The notes beneath the pieces were generated by a model. That model ran no database searches. It was not told where the DNA came from and worked only from the letters and a program-made list of their open reading frames with translations. A stretch of 64,000 nucleotides of DNA, from contig JAKOGI010002735.1 of the NCBI GenBank assembly GCA_029747015.1, forward strand, positions 1-64,000, written 5' to 3'. This DNA is from Carnegiea gigantea. Its lineage: Eukaryota; Streptophyta; Magnoliopsida; Caryophyllales; Cactaceae. Positions 9,404 to 21,200 of the stretch are shown in pieces. Both the position numbers and the translations under genes were made by a program. Each line of letters starts with the position of its first letter. Positions within the stretch are counted from its first letter, which is position 1.

Positions 9404-11583
9404 TACATGGAATAATAATTTTGTGAAATATTGTGGTCATTAGCTTGGCATGGAAGACCAATTCTAATAGATTTCGAAAACTTTGGCCAACTGAAAATTG
9501 GAAATCTAGTACGCTTCAAACAAGTTCCTTATTATAGTGATTTTCCAAGTATTGATCAAGAGTAAAGAACGGCAACTCTTCTCCCATAAGAATTTGGAAA
9601 TTGATGGATAGCTACCATCATTATAAAAGGAGGCCTTAGGCATAATAGCTCAACATCTTTAAAAAGCTTAGTTTAGGTTTCGAAGTAGGCTTAGTTTAAT
9701 TAATTTCCTTGTAAAATTTTAGTTTATGTATTTTTAGATTTAATCCAAGTTTAAGATTTTGAATTTTAATTCAATTTGCTTTCAATTTCTCTTTCAGTTA
9801 AATATGCTCCTTATAAATTTTTCCCCTTTCTCTTTCCCTTATCTCAACTCAGGCATACTACTTTCTGGGTTGTTATGCTAACATTTGTTAGTAGTTGTTC
9901 AATTAGTAGATTTACTAATGTTTAGGTCAGATTTAATGTATGTAGGGCGAATGGTTTTTGTTTTTTGATTTATTGCATTCAATTTAATTAGTATGCATTA
10001 GTTAGTTTTTAGAGTGGCCTAAATTCAACCTCGCCCCTATGTAGTAGACCCTCAAATACTATGGTTGACAATCATATGCTTGAGATGTAATCTATGGAGA
10101 CTTCAAAGACCTTCTTGACCATTCAGTATGGAATGGAGTTGGACATGAGAGGCCATCACTAAGCCAGAGACCCTACTCTCTCAATGTGCTTCTACCTCTC
10201 TATCTTGAAACTCGAGTTGTACTTTAGGGGGGTCAACATAATAGGAACCTCTATTACCATGTAGAAATACATGGGGTGATCATTCTCTCCTCCAAAGAGA
10301 AATGCAAGGTCTTTATGGTGTCCCAAAACCTTTCCATGAACCCTTAAGGAGGCAATGATTAGTTGCCTTCCAGGCTTCACAAACCACGATTAGGGGCTTG
10401 AAGCTAGAGCACATGAAGATCGTCTTAACGGCACTAGGACGCCACTCATGGCTATGGTGATATCCTTTAGGTTTCTATAACCTTTGACAAAGTCCTAATT
10501 CTAAAAGGAGAAAAATGAGAGCAAAATGTCATAAGCAATAGAATTCAGATCATTAAAACAAGTCCAAGAAAATTCAGAGATTGTTAAAAGATAAGAGCAT
10601 AAACTAAAAAAAAAAAATGAACAATTTACCATTTGTTGTTGAGCGAGGGTAGAAATATGCTAACATTTATTCTCCGAGTATGACAAGTTGGAAGTATTAT
10701 CCAAGATGCTAGGGGTCCAAGACCTAATCCCATATTCGTCCTCTAATAGTCTGTTGTCACCACAATGATCAAATGAGGGCGGCTATGCACTACTCATGGT
10801 CTACATGAAATACCAAAAGTTTTAGTCACAAAATTAAAGGGTAAGGTTCAAATTCTCTGTGATACGCAACGACTTTGCACAACGTGCAGCATAGAATTGA
10901 GTAGAGCCAAAAATTAAAAGTTGCACGAATAATCACGGAGCAAAAGCTAAGTTTAAGTTTTAGCCCTAATACTTCTTTACATTCTAAAATCTCCCTGGAC
11001 AAATTTCCCATAAAATTCTCTAAAATAGAAGTTCAAATAACCAGAAATTCTCAAATCCCCCATATGGGCATAAAATTTGAAATTCCAACTCAAAATGCCA
11101 GGAACTAAGTGAGTAATGCAAAATTAATCAAGATTAGAGCTATTAACTCTTAAATTGGTGTGAAAAGGAAGGTTCTTAAGCTTTAGGAGAACTATAATGG
11201 CAATTTAGAGAGAGAGGGGTTAATGTAGAAGGAAGAAATGGAGAGTAGCAAAACCGATAGGTTTCTATGGCTTGTATAATCTAGCAGCAAGCAAAAATAT
11301 CCAACGATTGCTACTAAGTTCAAATTTATACCATTATAGTAGGCAGCATACGACATCATGCCACCACCTCAATAATCAAACCAATGGTTATGCTAGACAT
11401 TTCGTTGAAGTCTTATTTAAAAAACCAAATTGTTTGCATATGACGAGGAATGTCTGTTTGCTCGTAACTTGGCCCCACAGCCACGCAAAATTAAATGGTG
11501 AGCACCCTTTTTAACTTAGCCTGTGACATTCAAAGTTATTTCTAAAGGGAAGATAGACTTTTTTTCTTAAACAATTTTATAGC
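9404..11583. other. Unassigned sequence, no supported gene
   Basis: AT-rich and open-frame-poor. Near 9620 CATTATAAAAGGAGGCC looks like a TATA box and could be the end of an unrecognised LTR. The minus-strand frame at 10192-10380 has ordinary composition but matches no family I recognise. No paired LTR, primer site or polypurine tract was found. Confidence 0.4.
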
Positions 11584-11813
11584 ACTGAGAACTTCAGGTC
11601 ACAAAATTATTATAGTCATGAGACCTTCATGCCTTAAACATTTTACAAATATGGGACCTTCAAGCCTTAAAATTTTTACAGGTGTGAGATCTTCAAGTTT
11701 CAAAAATTTTACAGGTGTCAAAGCTTAAAGCCATAAATTTTGTAAGTGTGATACCTCTATACCTTAAAATATTTAAAAATTGTGAGATCTTCAAAACTTA
11801 AAGTATTTTAACC
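11584..11813. repeat. Degenerate ~33 bp tandem array, about seven units
   Basis: Successive units follow the pattern GTGAGAYCTTCAAGCCTTAAA, then ATTTTACAGGT, starting near 11584, 11618, 11651, 11684, 11717, 11748 and 11782. Unit length drifts between about 31 and 36 bases, and each has several substitutions. This looks like an old minisatellite. Confidence 0.7.
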
Positions 11814-13285
11814 ATTACATGATAGGATTTCAACTCCTATGCCAAGACACAGAGTCGTTTCAAATGCTAGTCTCTCAATCATAGTCACCATTTTTGAACA
11901 CTCTTCTTCTTAACAGGACTTGAGCACCTAGGGGGCGGCTCAGACCATGAAGGTTCTCTTGTATTTACTCTTGCTTCTGCATCCACTGTACATTACATTA
12001 AATACTTCACCCTTCAACCTAACAGCTGTGACCGAAAGGGCACCTCCTACAAGCATAAAATTCGTGCCCGCGAGATTTTACACGGACCACATGCTTGCAT
12101 ATCCTATCCACTATCGCGTAATGATGACAATTACCTAACCCACCGAGGGTGAAGCAACATTATATCTAAACTCCCAACAACCTTTCTGAAAATAAAATGT
12201 TTTCTCACATCCAAAAATTACTAAAAAATTTAAAAGCATTTCAAATTCAAAAACATTTCAAAAATAATTCAAAAAAGGCAAAAATGTAGGGGTTTTGCAC
12301 AATTTGCTAGCATGTAGGTTTGAACCGAAACCTCGACGATGAATGAGTCAGATAGTAACTAGCGCGTTAGTGCACTACATTGCATTCAAACTCTTACGAA
12401 TAATTCATTGAAGGTAGAAAATAGGAACTGCTTGCATGATGCTTGTAGCTAGTGGGGCCTGCTTTGCTCCCCACGTGATAGGTATCACGTGCTTTTATTT
12501 GAGGGATTGTCGCAATCAAGCTAATTAATAGATTTCTGGCATTATTATTGAAAATCAAGCAATTCTACACTTGTTATGAAAATTCGATGAATGAACGAAT
12601 TCATTTTAGCTCTTGATTTATAGTTTGCTTAGTGTGGTTATCTTACTAGCATGATCAAAAGGGAGCTTGTCCCTCTCACTTGGAGGATGAAATTCTACTA
12701 AAAGGATAGCATTTTACCTAGACAAAACGTTAGTGTTCTGGACTCTCTCTCTTTCTTCACAAGGAATACTTTCAAGAAACAAAACTCTACCAAAATCTTT
12801 CTTCAAACTCTTTCAAAATTGAACTAGCCTTCATCCAACCGCTAACACACTTCAGAGGAAGGAATCAAGTGTTTGTCGCTTTGCAAACCACTCAAATCTA
12901 GGTAGGTCTTGAGGGCCTTTAATCAAAGATAATAATATGTTTAAATTTTTTTTTTGTATTCATAACCATACTTTTCTTTGATCCTCTATGACTGCATGCA
13001 TAGCAATATTGATTCTTTTCGTGCATAAAATAATGTTATTTTTATAACAAAGTGACCACTAAGTTTATCACTTTTTGTACATTTCTTTTCATTCCAAAAA
13101 TGATTTGCCATGAAGTGACTACCAAAAGTGTTCTTCATGCTACTTGCCTTACTAATACAACCATAAATAATAGAAAATGCCTTTTGCATGGAAAAAAAAA
13201 ATGAAAGTTTTAATAGATTCATTGCTAGTAGAGGCCGCTTTTGAAGCAAATGACCCAATAATGGTTTTCATTATTTATCATGTCG
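11814..13285. other. Unassigned sequence, no supported gene
   Basis: No recognisable coding domain. One near-palindrome, CACGTGATAGGTATCACGTG (12472-12491), contains two G-box cores in inverted arrangement. 12310-12400 has a GGTTCAAACC-like block on the minus strand, but I could not pair it with an A box. The frame at 11947-12138 has a hydrophobic start but no other support. Confidence 0.35.
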
Positions 13286-13290
13286 TCACT

Positions 13291-14467
13291 TGTTAGGTGA
13301 TAAATTATCGTATTTTATGTGCCTCTTTCACCCACTTTTAGCTCATAGAATAACTTAGTCTTTAGGATTTTTATTTGTTTTATTTAAGTTTTATAGGAAA
13401 TAAGTTCAAATGCAGCAAGTATCACGACAAGGAGCAAAGACAAACAAAAACAATGAAAGCAGGCAAGAAAGGGACGATAGGGGGCCGAACCACTGCGCCA
13501 AAAAAATGGAATGGTGGGGCCGTGCCACCCTCGCACGGTGGGGCTGTGCTACTTGGCACGGTCATGCCCTTTCCCCGTCGCCCGCTTGCTCGATTCTCTA
13601 TTTAAGCATCCTTCGCCCTTTTTGTTGGGGAACTCCCTAGGCTCTCCTTTAGCGACTTTTTGGGAGTTTTTAAGTTAGGATTAGCCAATAAAAATCCTAT
13701 TGGAGAATTAGATTATGATTTCTCTCTGGTTGTTTGGATTCAAACTTGTGGATTCTCAAGTTCATTCAGTCAACATAAGTTTTCTATTCTCTTCCTCTCT
13801 TTATTTTATATGCTTTTGTAATGTTTGTAGATTATAGATGTGAATTTGGATTATGATTAGCCTTGCGATAGCCAATTGATTGTTGCTAGACCTTTGCCTC
13901 TCTTGTTCATGCTAGAATTTAAGGCTTTCTCTCACGCCCCCCATGTGTTCAATGAAATAATTGAAAGAGCTTTCACTCGTATTTTAGGGCAATTGACTTA
14001 TGGTGAAAGGTGAGGTTAATTGTCTAGTGCGGGTAGAGTGAATAATTGGGATTGGAACATAAAAATAGTCTCATCGCTAGGTAGGTCAAGAGTTGTCAAC
14101 CAAGTAGTTTAGTCGAGCTAGTCCAATAAAAATTAGTGGTTAGAACAACTAGACTAGCCTATTAACCCTTGAGAGAGGGCTTGGATGGCCTCAATAACAC
14201 AACTGATCAACCTTGAATGCCAGTATAACTTGGAGAGGTGAAGGTTTAACTTGATCAGCTGGTTTATCTCAGGTTTAATCGTAATCGCAGTCCTTTGACT
14301 ATTTTAGTAGTTTAGTTCTATTTTCTATCCCTTCAGCTTTGCCTAGCTTTAGACGCTTTTGTTAGCTCTGATACTTGGAAACCCAACTCTTTGTGGACGA
14401 CACCCCGAGCAGTCAACGATGCACCTTATACTTGGGGTTTATAAATATTAAAATGTTTTCCCTAACA
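13291..14467 (+). repeat. 5' LTR of element B2
   Basis: Starts TGTTAGGTGATAAATT and ends TTTTCCCTAACA. A TATTTAA box lies at 13599-13605. Upstream of it, 13515-13585 is a GC-rich block of overlapping short palindromes (GGCCGTGCCACC, GCACGGTGGGGC, GGCACGGTCATGCCC). This block is about 30 bases longer than in the 3' LTR because of an internal duplication. Confidence 0.85.
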
Positions 14468-14473
14468 AGATTT

Positions 14474-14491
14474 TGGCGCCGTTGTCGGGGA
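14474..14491 (+). other. Primer-binding site, tRNA-Asp type
   Basis: TGGCGCCGTTGTCGGGGA lies six bases after the LTR end. It differs by one base from the complement of the plant tRNA-Asp 3' end that Athila-type elements use to prime minus-strand DNA. Confidence 0.8.
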
Positions 14492-14752
14492 GTTGGCGTT
14501 TTCTAATATTAGAGCTTACTTGGGCATTTGAGGCTAAGCTTTTATTTTGAAAAAAAAAATTGAAAATTGAAAAAAAAAAAAGTCTTTTCCCACTTTCCAC
14601 AATATGAGCATGAATTGTTTCGGAGATACTATGATAGTTTACATACTTTTCTTGCTCATTGTGATTTTTATTTGGAAAAGTGGAAAACTTTGAATACAGT
14701 TTATGAGGGTGCAATTGTGAGACCTGTACTCTTTTAGAGTATTGGGGTTGTT

Positions 14753-15790
14753 GTGCTAAAAATGTTGATGAAACTTGGGATTTTCTTAATTGGTTGGCTC
14801 AGGACACTTATGAATACAATATTAGTTGCACTAATTCATACATCCCACCCCCGTGTATCCCTGATTATGCTCCTCCTATGTGCAGAATTTGTTATTGTTC
14901 TGATCATGATAGTAATTTTTATCCTTATTATATTTCTGATGAGGGCTTTTCTAGACTTAGTAATATGATAGAGACAATGAATGGGCAACAAATTAAGTTT
15001 GCTAATAAAATGCGGGAGTATGACCTATCACTCGAGACTGACCTTAGTTCTAATTCTCCTAGACTTGATGTCAATCTGCGTGATGATGAGGCGTCTTTCC
15101 CTCCTCTAGAGTCAAGACTATAGGAAGTGCTCGACCCTCCCTTGACTACTTTACTCACAGTTGCCCTATCCTTTCCTAATTCGCTTAGGGACAACACTGC
15201 TTTTATTTTGACCTTTCTTGATCTACCTTCCTCTTTAGCTCAGTTGATGGAGTTCGAGTAGGTGAGACCTTTAGTGTAAGTGCTATTGTTGATAAGGATG
15301 ATACTTGATCTGAGTTAGGTGACATTTTTATTGAGGGGTATGATCTTTGTGAAACTCCTATAGGGACTTCATGTGTAGATGTTGTGGTTGCGGGGCCAAC
15401 TAATCCTAATTTTGTTGATAATATATACCCCAACCCTCTTGATACATTCGATGCTTCCCCTTTCCATTCACTGCCCTCCCTTTCCCCTGAGTATCATAAT
15501 ATGTTACCCGCTGATTATCATGATATGCTTGAGGGGAATGTGGTTGACTATTTGGAGTCTCTAGGTACCTTTAGAGGGTATGACCCCTCCCTTAACCCTT
15601 ATAGATTATACTCGAGGCCATGCCTATGACAATCATGTTGACCTTTGCATTCTATCACTCTAAGGATTTTTCAAGGGCATTTGATAAATTTCAGATAGCA
15701 CTTACCATTATTTTAAGATTCATGTTTAAGTGCTCTTATTCGCATTCATCTGAGTTGCATGCTAAAGTGTTTGATAAGCTCATATGAGCA
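14753..15790 (+). pseudogene. Gag-like ORF of element B2, decayed
   Basis: The longest clean piece is 14794-15123 (AQDTYEYNISC, CRICYCSDHDSNFYPYY, MIETMNGQQIKFANKMREY). It is followed by frame changes and stops, then a piece at 15384-15629 (SLGTFRGYDPSLNPYRLY) and further fragments to about 15790. The Cys/His cluster around CRICYC-SDHD suggests a metal-binding motif like those in gag-derived proteins of Athila-like non-autonomous elements. No capsid domain or protease could be made out. The same protein segment recurs in copy B1. Confidence 0.55.
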
Positions 15791-17085
15791 TTAACGGCAT
15801 CTAATTTGGTAGCTCGGATCTTGAGATGAAGAGGCATGGCTGATGCTCCTTTAACCTCCCATCGCACCATCTTGAGGAGGTGGTAGTTTAGATGCACCCA
15901 ACACCTAGCCTAGTAAATTCGTTCCCTCTTTTCTCTTTCTTTATTTTTATTTTGTATATATAGCTTTTGTCCTTTCTTATTTATATTTTGCTTTTGTATG
16001 GTTATTTTTATAGATTTCTTTCTTTTGTATATATATGTGTTTTGTTAGTGGTTGTGATTCCTTGGCTCCCAATGAGGACATTGTGAGAATTAGGTGTTGG
16101 GGTGGGAAGTTATATACCCTATGCATATTTTTACGAAACTTTTTCACTTTTGTATAGTTTTTCTTTTTGGCTTTAGGGAAGCTTGGCCCTATTCTGATTA
16201 GCTTAATCCCCTATACTTTGGCTGTTAGCTTGTACAAGAATGTGATGTGCATGATAGATCTTCATCCTTAGCGTGCCATTTTAGGCCCTAATCCTATCCT
16301 TATATATACCATCATCATTAGCTTAGGGTCTTAGTCTTCTGTGATTGACTCTTCCACTTGTTTTTGACATGGTTACTTTAATATTTGTCCGCATTCAAAA
16401 AAGGAAAAAAAAGGAGAAAAAGAAAACATAAAACAAGGAATAACAAGTATCCCTTTGAAGCATGCGCTACTGGGCATTACTCTTTGAGGCAATACTGCTA
16501 CTAGGTGTTACCCTTTGAGGCAATACTAATAATGGAAAAGCTTGCTTCCTGTGTTGACACGCTAATAATGTAGCATGTGTCAGTCAGGTGGGAACAAGTT
16601 TGATTTTGGTAAGCTTAAGTCCTAAGATGATGATACACTTACACACCAAGCACTAGGATGGTTTCTAAGTTTTGATATACAGTGGGGTGAAAAGTCGCTG
16701 CTTTGATGTCATGTATGTGGATAGAGAGTCTTGATATGTACACTTTCTCCATATACAGGCTAATATCTTTGTTGCATTGGTGATTCAGTTGGTTAGAATG
16801 TTTACAGTCTTCTCCTTATATAGATACCTTGTTTGTATATCTGTTTTGTTTTCTTTGATTTCCTTTCTCCTTTTTCCACTTGGTTTTCTTTTTCAAGATT
16901 TTGTGGCATATCTTCTGCAAACCCTCATAAGACCTTACTCGTCCACTTAGGGGAACCAAGGGGTTCAAAGGGCTTATTGCATACGCTAAATGCAACCATG
17001 ATTTTTACGAAAGTGAGTTAGGTTCTTAAGTTAGTTTTTCTTTTGTTTTGCTCGAGGACGCGCAAAAGATAGGTGTGCGGGTATT

Positions 17086-18259
17086 TATTAGCCGATAAAT
17101 TGTCATATTTTACGTGCCTTTTTCACCTACTTTTAGCTCGCATAATAACTTAATCTTTAGTATTTTTACTTGTTTTATTTACGTTTTGTAGGAAATAAGT
17201 CAAATGGAGCAAGTACCATGAAAAGGAGCGAAGACAGAAAAAACAGCAAAAGTAGGTAAGAAAGGGATGACGGGGGGCCGAACCACCGCGCCAGAAAAAT
17301 GGCACAGTAGGGCCGTGCCACCCGGGCACGGTCGTGCCCCTCCACCGTCGCCCGCTCGCTCGATTTTCTATTTAAGCCCCCTTCGGCGTTTTTGTTAGGG
17401 ACCTCCCTGGGCTCTCCTTTAGCGACTTTCTGGGAGTTTTTAAGTTAGGATTAGCCAATAAAAATCCTATTGGGGAATTAGATTAGGATTTGTCTCTGGT
17501 TGTTTGGATTCAAACTTGTGGATTCTTAAGTTCATTCAATCAACATAAGTTTTCTCTTCTCTTCCTCTCTTTATTTTGTATGTTTATGTTCATGTTTTGG
17601 TTTATCTGCTTTTGTAATGTTTATAGATTATAGTTGTGAATTTGTATTGTGATTAGCCTTGTGATAGCCAATTGATTGTTGTTAGACCTTTGCCCCTCTT
17701 GTTCATACTAGAATTTAAGGTTTTCTCTCACGCCCATCATGTGTTCAATGAAATGATTGAAAGAGCCTTCATTCGTGTTTTAGGGCAATTGACTTATGCT
17801 AAAAGGTGAGGTTGATTATCTAGTATGGGTAGAGTGAATAGCTGAGATTGGGACATAAAAATAATCTCGTTGCTAGCTAGGTCAAGGGTTATCAACCTAG
17901 TAGTTTCGTCAAACTAATTCCACAAAATAGGTGGTTAGAACAACTAGACTAGCCTATTGACCCTTGAGAGAGGGCTTGGGTGGCCTCAATGATGTAACTG
18001 ATCAACCTTGAATGCCAGCATAACTTGGGAAGGTGAGGGTATTTGATCAGCTGGTTTATCTCAGGTTTAATCGTAATCGCAGTCCTTTAGCTATTTTAGT
18101 AGTTTAGTTCTATTTTCTATCCCTTCAGCTTTGCCTAACTCGAGACGCTTTAGTGAACTTTGATACTTGAAAACCCGGCTCTCTGTGGACGACACCCCGC
18201 GTACTCAACGATGCATGTTGTACTTGGGGTTTATAAATATTAAAACTTTTTCCCTAACA
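17086..18259 (+). repeat. 3' LTR of element B2
   Basis: Pairs end to end with 13291-14467. It starts TATTAGCCGATAAATT (canonical TG decayed to TA) and ends TTTTTCCCTAACA. TATTTAA lies at 17369-17375, and the GC-rich block upstream is CGTGCCACCCGGGCACGG (around 17312-17329). Confidence 0.85.
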
Positions 18260-18264
18260 TTACT

Positions 18265-21200
18265 TTTCTCTGAATCTATTCTCATGGCTCTTAGCAAATG
18301 GAATCATCTTTAATAATCCCCATTTGGGATATTTGGAAATATGTGTTACAGAAAAACCACTTTTCTATCTTGAAAATCAAGCCCTATGTCCCACGATTGT
18401 CTCTTTGGTTTATAGACATAGTTGAAAAAAGGAACTAGTTGTTTTCTATGAAATTATAGGCTTGTGCATTTCCTTTATAATGTGCTGGCGACTCTAAAAA
18501 TTAAAGCTCTCATCCATTCTATCATATAACTCGATGGAACCACTATTTTGAGAAAGCCAATTCTATGCACCCCATAAAAGAAGGCAAGCGCTAGGTGGAG
18601 AAGCTGGTTGGCCCTTATGAAGCCCCAGGTTGAACCCCTAGTGCGCACCGCACACCATTGGTTGGGACACAAAATTCCGTGGTACTAGTACCTAGACATG
18701 CATTGGATGCCCTTTTGCAAAGAAAGTAGTTACAAGGAAGCTAGAGCACCAGCTGGACCTAGGACTCTTACCGTTGACAATGCTTTTAGGTTCCTAAGAT
18801 GATCAAGAGGGTAAACTTGAGGGCGTTGATTCCTCAATCTACTTGCATCTCCCTCCCCACCTTTTTTCCCCTTTTGTCTTCTATTATTGGTTTAATTTAA
18901 TCTTGACCTATGAGTAAAGATGTAATTTTTAATTACTTTAGCTCCCCATTGGTATAAATAAATTTTACTTCTTATACACAAAATTTGTAGCTTATTCATT
19001 TGTTAAAAATATGTTGTATGCTTGGTTTTATTATGATTTATTTCATGTTTTGATTAGTAGATGTCATCAATGATGACAATATGTCAAGATACATCTCATC
19101 TTGATGCAAAACCTTCCCTTGTAGATCTAAATCTTTGGTTCAAGTTGAGGTGTTAGATTATCCCTACATTATGGATTACTTGCGAACCTTTTGAAAACCC
19201 TCTTCCATTCAAGCCTATTGTCCCTTAGGTGTCCTTTCGGTTTAACACACACTTAAAGAGGTATCTGTAGTTTTTGTAAAAGCTCTCTGGTGGCTATAAA
19301 ATTATCTTTCCTAATTTTCAATTTTTGTTAAAGACCCTAGGAATGCACTAGCCCATAGAAGTTGAAACACAAGTGCGTTCCTATTGCTAAAGGTATTGTT
19401 GCCTAAGCTCCTAGTCCAAGCAGTTTCACTACTTAGGCATGGAGCATGGCGTGCTCTTGACTCCAAAATCTGATTTCCACTAAGTCCTGTTTTTGTTGGA
19501 AATTAGGAAAAAATATTTCAACTCAATAATGCAAAGCAAGTAAATCTAGCTAATCGTGGGATTCGTACCTAATTTCACAGCTTCGTCCTTGTAATTTTTT
19601 GGTCCTGGGCCTTTGTAAATCCAGAATAGCGTTCAATTTGTCTAGATTTACTTATAACTCCTTATTGATCATGGATTACAACAACTTCAAAGCTGTAACC
19701 CCCTAAGGGCATACTTTTCGGTGTTTAGTTTCATGCCAAACTCGTAAACTCAAGAGTTCTAAGTGATTTTAATTTTAAAAAATTTCCCGGAGTTGCTGTA
19801 CAGGTTACTAAATGTTCCTATTCCCTCTATGTCAACTAGGTGACAGTATAGCTTCAGGATTACAATAGAAGTCATGTCGTTTTTTACCTTTTTTAGTTAC
19901 ATTCGTCGGTGAAATCTCTCACTATAAGTCTATTGTAGAAGTCAAGTATGCATACTTGGTCTCTATATTTGTTTTGATTAAAAGATAAATTCAATTGTAT
20001 GAATATAATCTAATTGATTATGCATGCATGTATCTTATCAGCTTAGTTTATCACTCATAGTCATGCAAGTCTAACTTAGATACAGGGCATCTGAAAGATC
20101 CAGTCTTGTAACTGTGAACATGTAACCAAAGTGGCTAATAGAATATAGTTAGATAATCTTAACTTTAAATCAAAGTAATTCAAAACTCAAAGTTGCACCA
20201 CTGAAAGTTAGAGTGATGTATTAGACCGAAGTCACTGGATCTCGATCGTTACCTATGTCTAACTGATACAATTTATTTTTGATTGCTTAAAGTTTATTAC
20301 ACCAGTTTATTTATGTATAGAAATTGAAGAAAACATAGATTATACAGTTAAAAAATCATCCGCAAATTGTTGTTAAATAACACATGGAACTATAAGACAT
20401 TTTTCTTACATAGGCTCATCATCAGCTGTAGTGAATGAGTATATAATTTATTTTCAATTATTAGGAAACATATAAAATGTATTTATTAAAATGTATCACA
20501 TGTATTATATTTTCTTATTGAAATTGATAAAGTGCTTGATTAGAAATTTTACTTGAATTTCTGCCTTGAAATTAGTTGAATCTGAGGAAACAAAAGGAAC
20601 TCAAGCGAAAATCACTTTAAGAAAGCCTCAATATTAAAGGCATGAAAGTTTGCCTAGCCTAATCCAGCAAAAAGACTCTATTTAGCAAAAAGTCGTTGTT
20701 ACAGTTCAAAAACTCCAAATTGTCATTACTCAAGTGTGGTCAAATGGTAACTTAGTTAATACTATGTAAATTCAAGCCTGAATTAGCTTGATAAACCAAT
20801 TAGTGAGGAAGAGGATTTGTCGTCATAAATTTGGAAACAGCTTTAGCAAGCACGACAAGATCAATGTCCTTGGTAAGTCTTTGGCGGTAGAGATCACAAG
20901 CCAAGACAATCTTGGTTTCTCTCCAGAAGCTAGTGATCAACTCTAACAAGTTATGCACTCATGCTGAGAGCTATAAATACAAGGCCAAGTTATTAAGGAA
21001 GAGTGCAAGTAACAAACCAAATGATTCAACTCACATCCTCTTTAATGTTCATTTGTGCTTAATCTTGTCCTTTAAACAAATCACACTACTACACACTTAT
21101 GTTATGGGAGACTTTAAAGGAATTTTTATATACATGAGTTTTACTACCCTAAGAAGCACTTTAGGCAAATATGTTCATAAGGGACCTTCAAAAGATCATC

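Larger units (their letters stand above)
13291..18259 (+). mobile_element. Complete Athila-related non-autonomous LTR retrotransposon (copy B2, LARD-like)
   Basis: Two LTRs (13291-14467 and 17086-18259) flank a 2.6 kb internal region that has a tRNA-Asp-type primer site and a partial gag-like ORF but no protease, RT, RNase H or integrase. Just before the 3' LTR, GCTCGAGGACGCGCAAAAGATAGGTGTGCGG resembles the pre-LTR tract of Athila/Tat elements. Flanks are TCACT (13286-13290) and TTACT (18260-18264), a target duplication with one transition. Paired LTRs differ by roughly a tenth of positions by eye, so the insertion is old. Without pol it must have relied on an autonomous relative; E (44078-59064) belongs to the same broad lineage. 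Confidence 0.85.

Noticed and set aside
10192..10380. Minus-strand frame that might be a plant mobile domain fragment
   Set aside because: Only a vague resemblance over about 60 residues; no conserved residues that I can name.
12310..12420. Possible tRNA-derived SINE head on the minus strand (box B-like GGTTCAAACC)
   Set aside because: No convincing box A at the right distance, no tail and no target duplication.
18475..18672. Minus-strand frame of 65 codons with a Trp/Cys-rich start
   Set aside because: No recognised family, no neighbouring exon signals, and a nearby GGTTCAACC is too poor for a Pol III box.
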